DNA from: CBDATA01 sp965202845 | GTDB taxonomy: Bacteria > Acidobacteriota > Vicinamibacteria > Marinacidobacterales > Marinacidobacteraceae | DNA length: 64,000 nucleotides | NCBI GenBank assembly: GCA_965202845.1 | Contig: OZ241856.1 | Span: forward strand, 1,612,001 to 1,676,000 | Direction: 5' to 3' | Shown: positions 41,872-50,474 of the stretch, piece by piece | How positions within the stretch are numbered: position 1 is the first letter of the stretch | How the letters are laid out: each line of letters opens with the position of its first letter | Translations under genes and position numbers: made by a program | Notes under the pieces: generated by a model | The model's database searches: none | What the model saw: the letters and a program-made list of their open reading frames with translations, nothing else | Told to the model about the DNA's origin: nothing

Positions 41872-44405
41872 CACTTCAAGTCCACGATCTTCAGGCTCTC
41901 GATGCCCCGGTCGTCCACGATCTTGACCGCCGCCCGGCGGTGCGCGCCGGCCTGGAACGGCAGCGAGACGGCGCCCCGATACGCCTCGATCCGATCCCGG
42001 TCGATCTCGGCCTTGAGATTCCTGGCGAGCCTGCCCCAGCCTTCCTTTTCGCCGGCCATAGGGAAGAACACCTGCCGGGCGAAGAGGCTGCGCCCGTCGT
42101 AGTCGGGGTCGAGCATCCAGAGCGCGATGTTCTCCGGACCGCCCGACTTGAGATCGCCAGTCTTCATGCCGAAGGCGTCGAAACCTTGCACCTTGATGCG
42201 GAACTGGTCGTCGGCGAGCGATTCGACCAGGACGTCCGGCTGTCCGATCAGCCAGAAGCTCTCGTTGCTGGCGCGCTTTCGTTTCAGATCGCCGGTCAGC
42301 AGGTCCGCGTTCATCTGCGCCTTGAGGAGCGTGACGCCCGGCCACCTGGTTTCGTCGATTTCCTTCGCCGCCTCCGGGTCGAACTGGAAGGCGGCGAAGG
42401 CGATCAGCTTCGGCTGCGGCACCAGCGTCTGCGCCTCCCGGAGCGCCCGCTCGACCTGGTTGCGTTCGAGCGGCGCGTGCTCCGGGCCGAAGCAGACCAC
42501 CAGGCGGGCGGCGGGGATTTCCTTGTCGGCGGGCAGGGTTTCTCCCTGGGCGTGCAGCTCCCGCATGCCGGGCAGCGGCTCGAGGCGCGCGAAGGCGATG
42601 CGCTGGCCGGCCTTGCCCCGGATGCCGGTCTTGAGCAACTCGTCGCGCCAGTCCGCCTGCCGCACGGTGATCCCCGACCGCGCCACCGAGTGGTCCGCCG
42701 GCAGCGGATCCTCCGGCGCGACGGCGTCCTCATCGAGCGGCTGGACCGTCGGCGCCGGAACCGCCTCGACGGTGAACGGTCCGGTGACGCGCGCGCGGCC
42801 GCGGTCCACGAACGGCTGGTCCACCAGAACCGTCTCCTTCGGCGGCTTGTCGTAGCCCAACGTACTCGGTGAAACCGTCTTGACGCTGCGGTAGCGGAGT
42901 CCGGAGCCGATTCCCTCAGCGGGATGCGCCAGTTTGTAGTAGTCGAAGCTCGCGGCCATCAGCCGCTGCTTCGCCAGCGTGAGCGCGACCCGGGAGGTGT
43001 CGCAGGTGATCCAGCGGCGCCCCCACTGCTCGGCGACGAAGGCGGTGGTGCCGGAGCCGCAGGTCGGATCCAGCACCAGGTCGCCGGGGTCGGTGGTCAT
43101 CAGGATGGCCCGCTGGATCGCTTTCGGCGATGTTTGCACCACGTACCGCTTGTTCTTTGGCGCCATGGGCGCCGCCCAGACGTTGTTGATGCGACGACCC
43201 GGCACTTCCTCTTCATACAACTTCCATCTCAGGGATTCCCCTCCCTCCAATGCATACAATCGGTTCAACGCAGCGAGCCGGTCTATCCCTTCCATGGAGA
43301 TAGTCCATCGGACTCCCTCGGCGCAACGGAAAACGCGCCCGTCGTACTCGTAAACGGATCGGGTTTTGGAAATCCCCGGGGAGACGAGGGGCATCCGCTG
43401 AAAAAGACGCGCGCCTTCCGGGAGATAGCGGTCCGGATCGAAACGCTCCTCCGGAGTCGGCTTGCGACACGAGCCATCCGGCATTTCGACCATGACATAC
43501 GAACTGAAGTGTTTGACTACTTCCGCCCGGTTGAGCGGCTCGTAGAGCGGCCTGTATTTCGCGCGTTTCCGATCCTTTGCGTACCACAGCAGATAGTCGG
43601 CGATCTCGGGCAACGTCCTCGCCGTGCTGGTGCTGGCGGTGGCGTAGGTGATCGTCGCCAGCCGGTTTTCGGCGCCGAAGACCTCGTCCATGACCATGCC
43701 GACCCGGTGGATGTTTTCATCGCCAATCTGCACGAAGCAGCTTCCGCTTTCCTTCAGCAGCTCCCGCGCCAGCAGCAACCGGTTCCGCAGGTAGTCCAGG
43801 TAGGAATGAATACCAAGTTCCCAGGTGTCCCGGAAGGCGCGCAGCTGCTCCGGCTCCTTCGTCAGGTCCTCGTCCTTGCCGTCCGTCACTTCCTTGCGGT
43901 TCACGAACGGCTGGAAGTTCGATCCGTACTTGATTCCGTAGGGCGGGTCGATGTAGATGGTCTGAACCTGCCCGCCCATGCCCTCCTTCTCCAGCAGGCT
44001 GTGCATCACCAGCAGGCTGTCGCCCGCGATCATCCGGTTGGACCAGTTGTGACGGTGCTTGTAGAACTCGATGGCCTGCCGGAGCGGCGGGTTCTCGCCC
44101 GACTGTCCGAACAGCGAAGGTTGCGGCTCGCCGTTCGTTTTGCGCACCGCCTCGATGATGGTGCGCGGGTCGATGCGCTCGTGAACGTGCAGCGAAACCG
44201 TCGGAACCACGAACGACGTGTGCTCCGTCTTGCCGGCCCACGACAACTGGGGGTCCAAGTGCGGGTCGTGCTGGTACGCGGTGATCCCGGCGTCCGGGTC
44301 GGTGTCCGTCGTCACCAGACCGACCGGCGGATTGTTGACGCGCTCCTTGTCCTTGTGGTCGTAGGACTCGATGTTCCGCCTGGACTTCTTGTCCCGTTTG
44401 GTCAT
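41871..44405 (-). CDS. Type III-like DNA methyltransferase (Mod)
   Basis: 844 residues from an ATG overlapping the upstream stop. Beta-class N6-adenine methyltransferase layout: catalytic DPPY at residues 153-156, then AdoMet motif VLDPTCGSGTTAF around 500. The C-terminal half (about 560-844) is an uncharacterised extension that includes a KKxx-free alpha/beta region (FWLIGQPDVLVE) and may hold target recognition or subunit contacts. Partner of the Res gene downstream. Confidence 0.9.
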   Translation of the reverse strand: MTKRDKKSRRNIESYDHKDKERVNNPPVGLVTTDTDPDAGITAYQHDPHLDPQLSWAGKTEHTSFVVPTVSLHVHERIDPRTIIEAVRKTNGEPQPSLFGQSGENPPLRQAIEFYKHRHNWSNRMIAGDSLLVMHSLLEKEGMGGQVQTIYIDPPYGIKYGSNFQPFVNRKEVTDGKDEDLTKEPEQLRAFRDTWELGIHSYLDYLRNRLLLARELLKESGSCFVQIGDENIHRVGMVMDEVFGAENRLATITYATASTSTARTLPEIADYLLWYAKDRKRAKYRPLYEPLNRAEVVKHFSSYVMVEMPDGSCRKPTPEERFDPDRYLPEGARLFQRMPLVSPGISKTRSVYEYDGRVFRCAEGVRWTISMEGIDRLAALNRLYALEGGESLRWKLYEEEVPGRRINNVWAAPMAPKNKRYVVQTSPKAIQRAILMTTDPGDLVLDPTCGSGTTAFVAEQWGRRWITCDTSRVALTLAKQRLMAASFDYYKLAHPAEGIGSGLRYRSVKTVSPSTLGYDKPPKETVLVDQPFVDRGRARVTGPFTVEAVPAPTVQPLDEDAVAPEDPLPADHSVARSGITVRQADWRDELLKTGIRGKAGQRIAFARLEPLPGMRELHAQGETLPADKEIPAARLVVCFGPEHAPLERNQVERALREAQTLVPQPKLIAFAAFQFDPEAAKEIDETRWPGVTLLKAQMNADLLTGDLKRKRASNESFWLIGQPDVLVESLADDQFRIKVQGFDAFGMKTGDLKSGGPENIALWMLDPDYDGRSLFARQVFFPMAGEKEGWGRLARNLKAEIDRDRIEAYRGAVSLPFQAGAHRRAAVKIVDDRGIESLKIVDLK

Positions 44406-45214
44406 GGCTTCTCCGGAAGGCGGCAGGAATCGCAGGCCGGACTGAGGGGAGTGCGATACCCCTGCCTCTCGCAAGGGCTGCACCCGTTCTGACCGAACCA
44501 CCAAAGCGCCGGATCGAGCGCGGCGCTGGTGTTTTCGATGCCCGGCGGGCCGCCGAAGTCCGCCCGCGCCGTCGCAACGCGCCAAGCCTGCTGGATGAGC
44601 GGGCGGGCCGCATCCAGAGCCATGCCCCTGGTTTCGGCTACGCCCAGGTTTTCGCTGACCCGGCGCACGTGCACGTCGACGGCGACCGGGACGGAATCCA
44701 TGCGGGCGACCCGGGCCCCTCCCGGATACGCCATCATCCGAACCCACATCCGGCTGATCTTGGGACCCCGCAAGTTGAGGTAGCCGCAACGGACCAGATC
44801 CCGGAGCGCGTCCACGGCGTCCCCCTCCCCGGTCTCCACCAGCCGGGCCACTGCGTCATGGCCCGCATGCGCATGCAGGTTTTCGGCGGTCCGGCGCCAA
44901 GCATTGGAATCCACGCCGTGCCGCTGGCTGACGCGACTTCTCTTCAGTTCGTCCCGAAGCGCATCCAACGGCATCCTGGACACTGCGGCCGGGTCAAACA
45001 TGTCCGGACGCTCGCCGAAGAGCGCCTTGCCGTCCCGCCAGAGGCGCGTCGAATCGCGGAAGTAGTCCATCGCGCACACGAAGGTGAGGAACCGGCGAAC
45101 CTCCAGCCCCGAGGCGCCGTCCGTCCGGAGCGACGCCGTGATCGGCATCTCCGGCACTTCCTCCAGTTCGGCGCGCTTGAAAACGAGTTCGGCGAGGCGG
45201 GCGGCGTCAGGCAT
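44402..45214 (-). CDS. HhH-GPD glycosylase-like protein with a four-Cys cluster, copy 1
   Basis: 270 residues. The hairpin segment LNLRGPKISRMWVRMM and the following PVAVDVHVRRVSENLG match the helix-hairpin-helix and Asp region of Nth/MutY/OGG-type base-excision enzymes. A lysine (GPK) and an aspartate (VAVDVH) fall where the catalytic pair lies. The C-terminus has C-x2-C-x12-C-x2-C (CSPC, CDSC), likely an iron-sulfur or zinc site. It overlaps Mod by four bases and the second copy by eight, so it belongs to the restriction operon. The family is not named for this context. Confidence 0.7.
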   Translation of the reverse strand: MPDAARLAELVFKRAELEEVPEMPITASLRTDGASGLEVRRFLTFVCAMDYFRDSTRLWRDGKALFGERPDMFDPAAVSRMPLDALRDELKRSRVSQRHGVDSNAWRRTAENLHAHAGHDAVARLVETGEGDAVDALRDLVRCGYLNLRGPKISRMWVRMMAYPGGARVARMDSVPVAVDVHVRRVSENLGVAETRGMALDAARPLIQQAWRVATARADFGGPPGIENTSAALDPALWWFGQNGCSPCERQGYRTPLSPACDSCRLPEKP

Positions 45215-45989
45215 GGCGGGCGGAAGGTATCAGGTCCGGAGGAGGGAATTTGATGCAGGAGTCGCAGGCCGGGCTGATCGCTACGCGGCGTTTCTGCTCC
45301 TCGCAACGACTGCACCCCTTGCGGCCGAACCACCAGAGCGCCGGGTCGAGGGCGGCGCAGGTGTTTTCGATTCCCCGCGGGCCGCCGAAATTCGCTTTCG
45401 CCACCGCGGCGCGCCACGCGCCTTGGATGACCTGCCGAGCCTTGTTGATGCTCATTTCTCCGGTTCGGGTCACTCTCAAATTTTCAGTGACCCGGAGCAC
45501 CTGGTCATCGACTGCGACTGGGACGGTGTCCATGTTGCTGATCCGAGCGCCGCCGGGGTAGAACATGATGCGAATCCACATCGGACCAACTTTGGGGCCA
45601 CGCAACAGGAGATAGCGTGCTTGACCGTTGGGCTTGGCGCACAAAGCCCGCATGACCTCCCTGGCTTCACCTTCGCCATCGTGAACCAAACGGGCCACGG
45701 CGTCCCCGTCCAAATGCAAATTCTTGGCGATCCGGAGCCAAGCCTCGGAGTCCGGTTTGTGTTTTCGGCTTACCCCTTCCGCGGAGAGCACATCTTGAAG
45801 TGAATCAAGGGACATCCTGGACGCCACGGCGGGATCAAAGACTTCGGGACGCTTTTCAAAAAGAACCTCGCCAGCGCCCCAGAGCTCGTCAGCATCGCGA
45901 GCGCGATCCATCGCACTGATGAATGTCAGAAATCGCCACACATCCCGTTTCTGAACTCCGCCATCCCGGAAGCGCCGCACTATCGACAC
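45207..45989 (-). CDS. HhH-GPD glycosylase-like protein, copy 2 (5' end uncertain)
   Basis: 260 residues from the GTG at 45989. Same architecture as copy 1: LLLRGPKVGPMWIRIM, PVAVDDQVLRVTENL and C-x2-C-x12-C-x2-C at the end. The DVH of copy 1 is DDQ here. Homology to copy 1 extends upstream of the GTG (DAARLAEHIYERAEL), but no ATG, GTG or TTG lies in frame there before a TGA at 46101. The start is therefore lost, unusual, or the gene is 5' truncated. First substantial gene of the operon. Confidence 0.6.
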   Translation of the reverse strand: MSIVRRFRDGGVQKRDVWRFLTFISAMDRARDADELWGAGEVLFEKRPEVFDPAVASRMSLDSLQDVLSAEGVSRKHKPDSEAWLRIAKNLHLDGDAVARLVHDGEGEAREVMRALCAKPNGQARYLLLRGPKVGPMWIRIMFYPGGARISNMDTVPVAVDDQVLRVTENLRVTRTGEMSINKARQVIQGAWRAAVAKANFGGPRGIENTCAALDPALWWFGRKGCSRCEEQKRRVAISPACDSCIKFPPPDLIPSARHA

Positions 45990-46100
45990 TGTTGGGTTTT
46001 TCTCCAGTTCGGCGCGTTCGTAGATGTGCTCGGCGAGGCGGGCCGCATCCTCTGCGGAACGTTCCGGAAGGTTGGACGACGCGAATAGTTGTTGGCGCCT

Positions 46101-46211
46101 TCAGCGCTTCGCCTCCATCCGCTCCTTGCTCCGCGCCTTTCGTCTCGCCTTCCTCGCCTCTTCCTTCCGGAGAACCTCCAAGAGTTCCGACACCGGGGGA
46201 ATTTCGGTCAC
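46101..46211 (-). CDS. Possible 36-aa leader peptide before the restriction operon
   Basis: GTG at 46211 with a strong AAGGAGG seven bases upstream. Encodes a short peptide ending in a very basic stretch (RKEEARKARRKARSKERMEAKR) and stopping at TGA. The frame continues past that TGA into the conserved N-terminal region of the copy 2 glycosylase. Either the peptide is a real leader or it is the true start of that gene cut by a nonsense change. Confidence 0.45.
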   Translation of the reverse strand: MTEIPPVSELLEVLRKEEARKARRKARSKERMEAKR

Positions 46212-46320
46212 AGGTCATCCTCCTTCGGATGGAGTTGGAGTGCTCACCCTACTCCCAAGGGGTGACGAAACCCGTCGTCCCTTCGGAGAAAACGGGGTCA
46301 AGCCGCCCCCAACCGGCGCG

Positions 46321-46716
46321 CTACGCCCCTCCCGCCAGCGCCGCCAGCTGCTCCAGCACGAACGCATCCGGCAGCTCGGAGGAATCGCCATACTCGGCCA
46401 TTTTGCTCTTGCCATCAACGACCGCATAGCAGTCCGCCCGTCCGTCGTTGTCCAGTTCGATCAAAACCAGATCGGGAACCCCCGGCGTCTGGAAATGCAG
46501 GACAATTCCCCCGTCGACCTCGGGATAGGTAATCCGCGGAAGCGTCGTTCGTCCGTCCAGTTCCCGAAGAATCCGCTCCGCTTCCCGCTTGGTTTTCGCA
46601 TGGACCGCGGGCAGACCGTCCTCGAGAGCGTGAAGGTCGATCTCCTTCAGTTCCTCCAGGGCGGCCAAGGTTTCCCGACGCATCGGTCGGCGGTCGTCCG
46701 TCACGCCTTGCTTCAC
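46321..46716 (-). CDS. Hypothetical protein, 131 aa
   Basis: From a GTG at 46716; an ATG at 46683 is an alternative. N-terminal helix rich in Leu/Glu (LAALEELKEIDLHALED), then beta strands (GGIVLHFQTPGVPDLVLIELDND). Lies 16 bases after the coiled-coil gene and probably shares its transcript. No family recognised. Confidence 0.55.
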   Translation of the reverse strand: MKQGVTDDRRPMRRETLAALEELKEIDLHALEDGLPAVHAKTKREAERILRELDGRTTLPRITYPEVDGGIVLHFQTPGVPDLVLIELDNDGRADCYAVVDGKSKMAEYGDSSELPDAFVLEQLAALAGGA

Positions 46717-46732
46717 CTGCCCCGGGGAAGCG

Positions 46733-47137
46733 CTACAGCTTGATGAGAGCGACGATCAGCCCGCCTTGGAGGACCAGTGCCGCAAACATCCATTTCAGAA
46801 GATCGGCCTTGATGGATGCGATCCCCACCTCTATCCGCGCAATATCAGCCTTCGTCTCCTGCCGCAGCGTCTCCATACCCATTTGGGTCTCCTTCCGCAG
46901 GGATTCAATCTCCCTTTTCGTCTCCTGCCGCAGGGATTCAATTCCCTCCTTGATCCGATCTACGTCGACTTTCGTCGCCAGATTGGCGTTGAGCAGGGCG
47001 ACCTGTTCGTCGGCCAGAATCTCGGCTTGCTCCTCGGTAAAACCGCCCCCGATCAACCGCTTGATATACCGATGGGTGTTGAACGGAATGATTTGGGTCG
47101 TGGTTTCGGACGTGGCTTGGGGCGTGGCTTCGGGCAT
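46733..47137 (-). CDS. DUF1640-like coiled-coil protein with C-terminal membrane anchor
   Basis: 134 residues from the ATG at 47137. Residues about 18-50 (NTHRYIKRLIGGGFTEEQAE) match the start of the DUF1640/CCDC90-like family. Repeated heptads (SLRQETKREIE, TLRQETKADIA) form a coiled coil, and a final hydrophobic helix anchors it in the membrane. A perfect TATAAT lies seven bases before the ATG, again near-leaderless. Function unknown. Confidence 0.75.
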   Translation of the reverse strand: MPEATPQATSETTTQIIPFNTHRYIKRLIGGGFTEEQAEILADEQVALLNANLATKVDVDRIKEGIESLRQETKREIESLRKETQMGMETLRQETKADIARIEVGIASIKADLLKWMFAALVLQGGLIVALIKL

Positions 47138-47144
47138 GCCCCGG

Positions 47145-47150
47145 ATTATA
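47145..47150 (-). promoter_or_regulatory. -10 box TATAAT of the DUF1640-like gene
   Basis: Consensus TATAAT on the minus strand, seven bases before the ATG. It is the strongest single example of the near-leaderless pattern in this window. Confidence 0.6.
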
Positions 47151-47239
47151 GAGCGACGCACGGGCAGAGGCCGCCGACCGCCACGCCTCGCTCGCCCGCC
47201 CGCCGCCGGGACGCCCAAGCGTGGTAGGATGCCCCCGTC

Positions 47240-47683
47240 ATGGCGGTTCGCAAAGTCAAATTCCTCGCCGGCGGGGGGCTGTTCCTCGCCGCCCTCGCCG
47301 GGCTGCTGCTGGCCGGATTCGAGGAGGGGAAGGCCTACTACCGAACGGTCGGCGAGCTCGCGGCGATGGGTTCCGGCGCCGAAGGCGTCCGCCTCCGGGT
47401 GGCCGGGGACGTGGTGCCCGGCACCATCAAGCCGGAGAACGAGGGGCGGGTCGCCTTCCAGATCGAACACGAGGGCGCGCGGCTCGACGTCCTCTACACC
47501 GGGCGCGAACCGCTGCCGGACACCCTGGTGGACCGGGCGCAGGCGGTCGCCGAGGGGAACCTGCTCCCCGACGGCTCCTTCGAGGCCTCCCACGTCCAGG
47601 CCAAGTGCGCCTCCAAGTACGAGGCCGCCTACGCGGAGACCGCATCCGCCGACGCCGCAGCAACGCCCGCGCCGCCCGACTGA
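47240..47683 (+). CDS. ccmE: Cytochrome c maturation protein CcmE, CXXXY type
   Basis: 147 residues. One N-terminal membrane helix, then the OB-fold heme chaperone domain (LRVAGDVVPGTI, GNLLPDGSFEASHVQAKCASKYE). The usual heme-binding His is replaced by the CXXXY motif (CASKY), as known in some deltaproteobacteria and archaea. It takes heme from the Ccm release complex to CcmF. A TAGGAT box lies nine bases before the ATG. First gene of the ccm cluster. Confidence 0.9.
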   Translation: MAVRKVKFLAGGGLFLAALAGLLLAGFEEGKAYYRTVGELAAMGSGAEGVRLRVAGDVVPGTIKPENEGRVAFQIEHEGARLDVLYTGREPLPDTLVDRAQAVAEGNLLPDGSFEASHVQAKCASKYEAAYAETASADAAATPAPPD

Positions 47684-47719
47684 GACCGGCCGACGGCCGA
47701 CGCCGCCGCTGATCAATCG

Positions 47720-49723
47720 ATGCACCACCTCGGCAACTTCTCGCTGATCGCGGTGCTGGCGCTCACCGCCTTCGCCGGGGTCGCCGCGCTGCTCGCCGCC
47801 CGCCAGCGTTCGGGGGCGCTGCTCGAAAGCGCCCGGCGGGCGATCCTCGGCGCCGCCGGATTCTCGGCGCTCTCCATCGCCTCGCTGCTCGCGCTCTTCC
47901 TCGCCGACGACTTCCGGTTCCGCTACGTCGCCAGCTACTCGGCGGCGGCGCTCCCCATCCCCTACAAGGTCTCGGCGCTCTGGGCCGGGAACGACGGCTC
48001 GCTGTTGCTCTGGACCTTCCTGATGCTGGCGTTCGCCGCCGCCTGCGTCATCCGCCGACGGAACGACGCGCTGCTGCCCCAGGTCATCGCGACGCTCTCG
48101 GGGCTGATCCTCTTCTTCGCCGGGATGAACTACTGGGTGAGCAACCCGTTCGGCCAGCTCGCCGAAATCACTGCCGCCGGCCCGATCCCCTTCCTGCCCG
48201 CCGACGGCAACGGCCTGAACCCGCTCCTCCAGCACCCGATCATGGCCATCCACCCGCCGATCCTCTACATCGGCTACGTGGGGTTCGCGGTTCCCTTCGC
48301 CTTCCTGATCGCCGCGCTCTGGACCCGCCGCCTCGACGCCGCCTGGATCACCACCACCCGGCGCTGGACGCTGGTCGCCTGGTTCTTCCTCGGCAGCGGC
48401 ATCCTGCTCGGCGGGCGCTGGGCCTACGTGGAGCTCGGCTGGGGCGGCTACTGGGGCTGGGACCCGGTCGAAAACGCCGCGCTCATGCCCTGGCTCACCG
48501 GCACCGCCTTCCTCCACTCGGTGATGATCCAGGAGCGGAAGGGGATGCTCAAGATCTGGAACGCCGGACTGCTGATGGCCACCTACCTGCTGTGCGTCTT
48601 CGGCACCTTCCTCACCCGCAGCGGCATCGTCTCCTCGGTGCACGCCTTCGCCGCCTCCGAGTTCGCCTGGCTCTTCCTCGGCTTCCTGATCCTCGCGGCG
48701 GTCGGGTCGGTCGCGCTGCTCCTCACCCGGCTGAAGGACCTGCGCACCGAAAACGAGCTGGAATCGGTGGTCTCCCGGGAGTCCGGCTTCCTCTTCAACA
48801 ACCTGCTGCTGCTCGCCGCCTGCTTCTCGGTGCTCTGGGGCACCATGTTCCCGGTGCTCTCGGAAGCGATCCAGGGCGAACAGATCACGGTGGGCGCGCC
48901 GTTTTTCAACCGGGTGAACATCCCGCTGGGAATCGCGCTCCTGCTCATGACCGGGGTGGGGCCGCTGCTCGCCTGGCGCCGCTCCTCGACGGACAGCCTG
49001 AAGCGGAACTTCACCCTCCCCGCCGCCGCCGGCCTCCTCGCCGGCGTCCTCCTTCCGCTGTTCGGCATGCGGCACCCCTACGCGATCCTCTGCTTCGCGT
49101 TCTCGGCGTTCGTGGTGGTGACCATCGGCATGGAGTTCCACCGGGGCGTCCGGGCCCGGCGCGCCCACCGGGGGGGCGGCTACATCGACGCGCTCGCCGA
49201 CCTGGTCCAGCGGAACAACCGCCGCTACGGCGGCTACGTGGTGCACTTCGGGATCGTGCTGCTCTTCATCGGGTTCGCCGGCAACGCCTTCAACGAGGAC
49301 GTGATCGCGGACCTGAACCCGGGCGAGAGCGCGTCGGTCGGCCCTTGGACCGTCACCCTGAACGACCTCCCCGGCGGCGACACCCCGGTCTACGACTGGC
49401 TGGGCGCCAATCTGATCCTCGCAAGGCACGGAGAGCCGGTGGGGATGTACCAGCCCCGCCGCCAGCTCGACAAGGCCACCGGGCAGGCGACCTCCGAAGT
49501 GCGGCGGCGCGCGACCTTCCGGGAGGACATGTACCTGGTGTTTTCGGGAATGACCGATGACGGCCGGGCCACCATCCACGTGTACCGGAACCCGCTGGTG
49601 CGCTGGGTCTGGCTCGGCGGACTGGTGATGTTCCTGGGAACCATCCTCACGCTGCTGCCGGACCGCCGGGAAGCGCGTACGGTCCGGGGCTTGGCCGTCC
49701 GGCGGATGCAGGAGGCCTCATGA
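47720..49723 (+). CDS. ccmF: Cytochrome c-type biogenesis protein CcmF (heme lyase)
   Basis: 667 residues with about 15 hydrophobic helices. The WWD-like heme-handling segment GWGGYWGWDPVENAALMPWL is intact, and the four conserved histidines appear in suitable places (HPPILYIGY, FLHSVMI). A periplasmic C-terminal domain is followed by a last helix. It ligates heme to apocytochrome c. Its stop overlaps the ccmH start. Confidence 0.95.
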   Translation: MHHLGNFSLIAVLALTAFAGVAALLAARQRSGALLESARRAILGAAGFSALSIASLLALFLADDFRFRYVASYSAAALPIPYKVSALWAGNDGSLLLWTFLMLAFAAACVIRRRNDALLPQVIATLSGLILFFAGMNYWVSNPFGQLAEITAAGPIPFLPADGNGLNPLLQHPIMAIHPPILYIGYVGFAVPFAFLIAALWTRRLDAAWITTTRRWTLVAWFFLGSGILLGGRWAYVELGWGGYWGWDPVENAALMPWLTGTAFLHSVMIQERKGMLKIWNAGLLMATYLLCVFGTFLTRSGIVSSVHAFAASEFAWLFLGFLILAAVGSVALLLTRLKDLRTENELESVVSRESGFLFNNLLLLAACFSVLWGTMFPVLSEAIQGEQITVGAPFFNRVNIPLGIALLLMTGVGPLLAWRRSSTDSLKRNFTLPAAAGLLAGVLLPLFGMRHPYAILCFAFSAFVVVTIGMEFHRGVRARRAHRGGGYIDALADLVQRNNRRYGGYVVHFGIVLLFIGFAGNAFNEDVIADLNPGESASVGPWTVTLNDLPGGDTPVYDWLGANLILARHGEPVGMYQPRRQLDKATGQATSEVRRRATFREDMYLVFSGMTDDGRATIHVYRNPLVRWVWLGGLVMFLGTILTLLPDRREARTVRGLAVRRMQEAS

Positions 49724-50187
49724 TGAAAACGCGCACTCTTCTTCTCGTTCCGGCGCTCGCGCTCCTTCTCCTGGCGCAGGAGCGCTACAACTCGGACGAC
49801 TACCAGCGGGTCACCGGCGCGATGGTCTGCCAGTGCGGCGGCTGCAACGCCCGGGTCTCTGAGTGCGCGATGGACCGCTGCCCCTCCTCCGAACCCATCC
49901 GCGAGGAGGTCGCCGAGCGGCTCCAGGCCGGCGAGTCCGCCGAATCGGTGCTGGCGGCGTTCACCGAGCGGTACGGCCTCCGCATCCTCGCCGCGCCGCC
50001 GGCCTCCGGCTTCCACCTCTCGGTCTGGGTGCTCCCCTTCGTCGCGCTGGCGCTCGGCGGCCTGCTGGCGGTCCGGGTGTTGGGGCGCTGGAGGCGGAGC
50101 GCCGCCGTCGGAGATGCGGCGCCCCCGCCGTCGCCGGAGATGCTCGCCCGGCTGGAGCGGGACATCGACCAGATGCGGGGCGCTTGA
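49720..50187 (+). CDS. ccmH: Cytochrome c maturation protein CcmH (N-terminal type)
   Basis: 155 residues with signal sequence, a redox-active Cys segment (MVCQCGGCNARVSEC and DRCPSSEP) and a helix near 105-130. The motif is the CxCGC-type variant of many Acidobacteriota and deltaproteobacteria rather than LRCxxC. It is thought to reduce apocytochrome disulfides for CcmF. Overlaps both neighbours. Confidence 0.88.
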   Translation: MMKTRTLLLVPALALLLLAQERYNSDDYQRVTGAMVCQCGGCNARVSECAMDRCPSSEPIREEVAERLQAGESAESVLAAFTERYGLRILAAPPASGFHLSVWVLPFVALALGGLLAVRVLGRWRRSAAVGDAAPPPSPEMLARLERDIDQMRGA

Positions 50188-50474
50188 CCTCCGTCCTGCT
50201 CGGCGCGCTGGCCGTCGCCGCCACCGCCTTCGTGCTCCAACCGCTCTTCTCGACCCGCCGCGAGGCCGCCGCCCCGACGCCCGAAACCAGGACCGACCGG
50301 GAACGGCTGCGCCTGCACGAAAAGCGCGAGCAACTGCTGCTGGGACTCTCCGAACTGGACTTCGAGCACGACGCCGGCAAGCTGGCGGAGGCCGAGCACC
50401 GGGAGCTCCGGGAGAAGCTGCTGGCGGACGCCGCCCGGGTGACCGCCCGGCTCGACGAGCTGGACCGACGATGA
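50184..50474 (+). CDS. Small CcmI-like membrane protein
   Basis: 96 residues from a TTG overlapping the ccmH stop (TTGA). One membrane helix (VLLGALAVAATAFVLQPLF), then a charged coiled coil (LSELDFEHDAGKLAEAEH). This matches the N-terminal anchor of CcmI-type proteins without the TPR part. Probably assists apocytochrome delivery. Confidence 0.65.
   Translation: MTSVLLGALAVAATAFVLQPLFSTRREAAAPTPETRTDRERLRLHEKREQLLLGLSELDFEHDAGKLAEAEHRELREKLLADAARVTARLDELDRR

Noticed and set aside
45889..46218. 109-codon minus-strand frame from the ATG at 46218
   Set aside because: That ATG directly abuts the Shine-Dalgarno; the GTG at 46211 has the right spacing. The translation has no homology while the other frame continues into the glycosylase.
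47138..49579. Long N-terminal extension of the DUF1640-like frame
   Set aside because: Antisense to ccmE and ccmF, low complexity, and a TATAAT box precedes the ATG at 47137.
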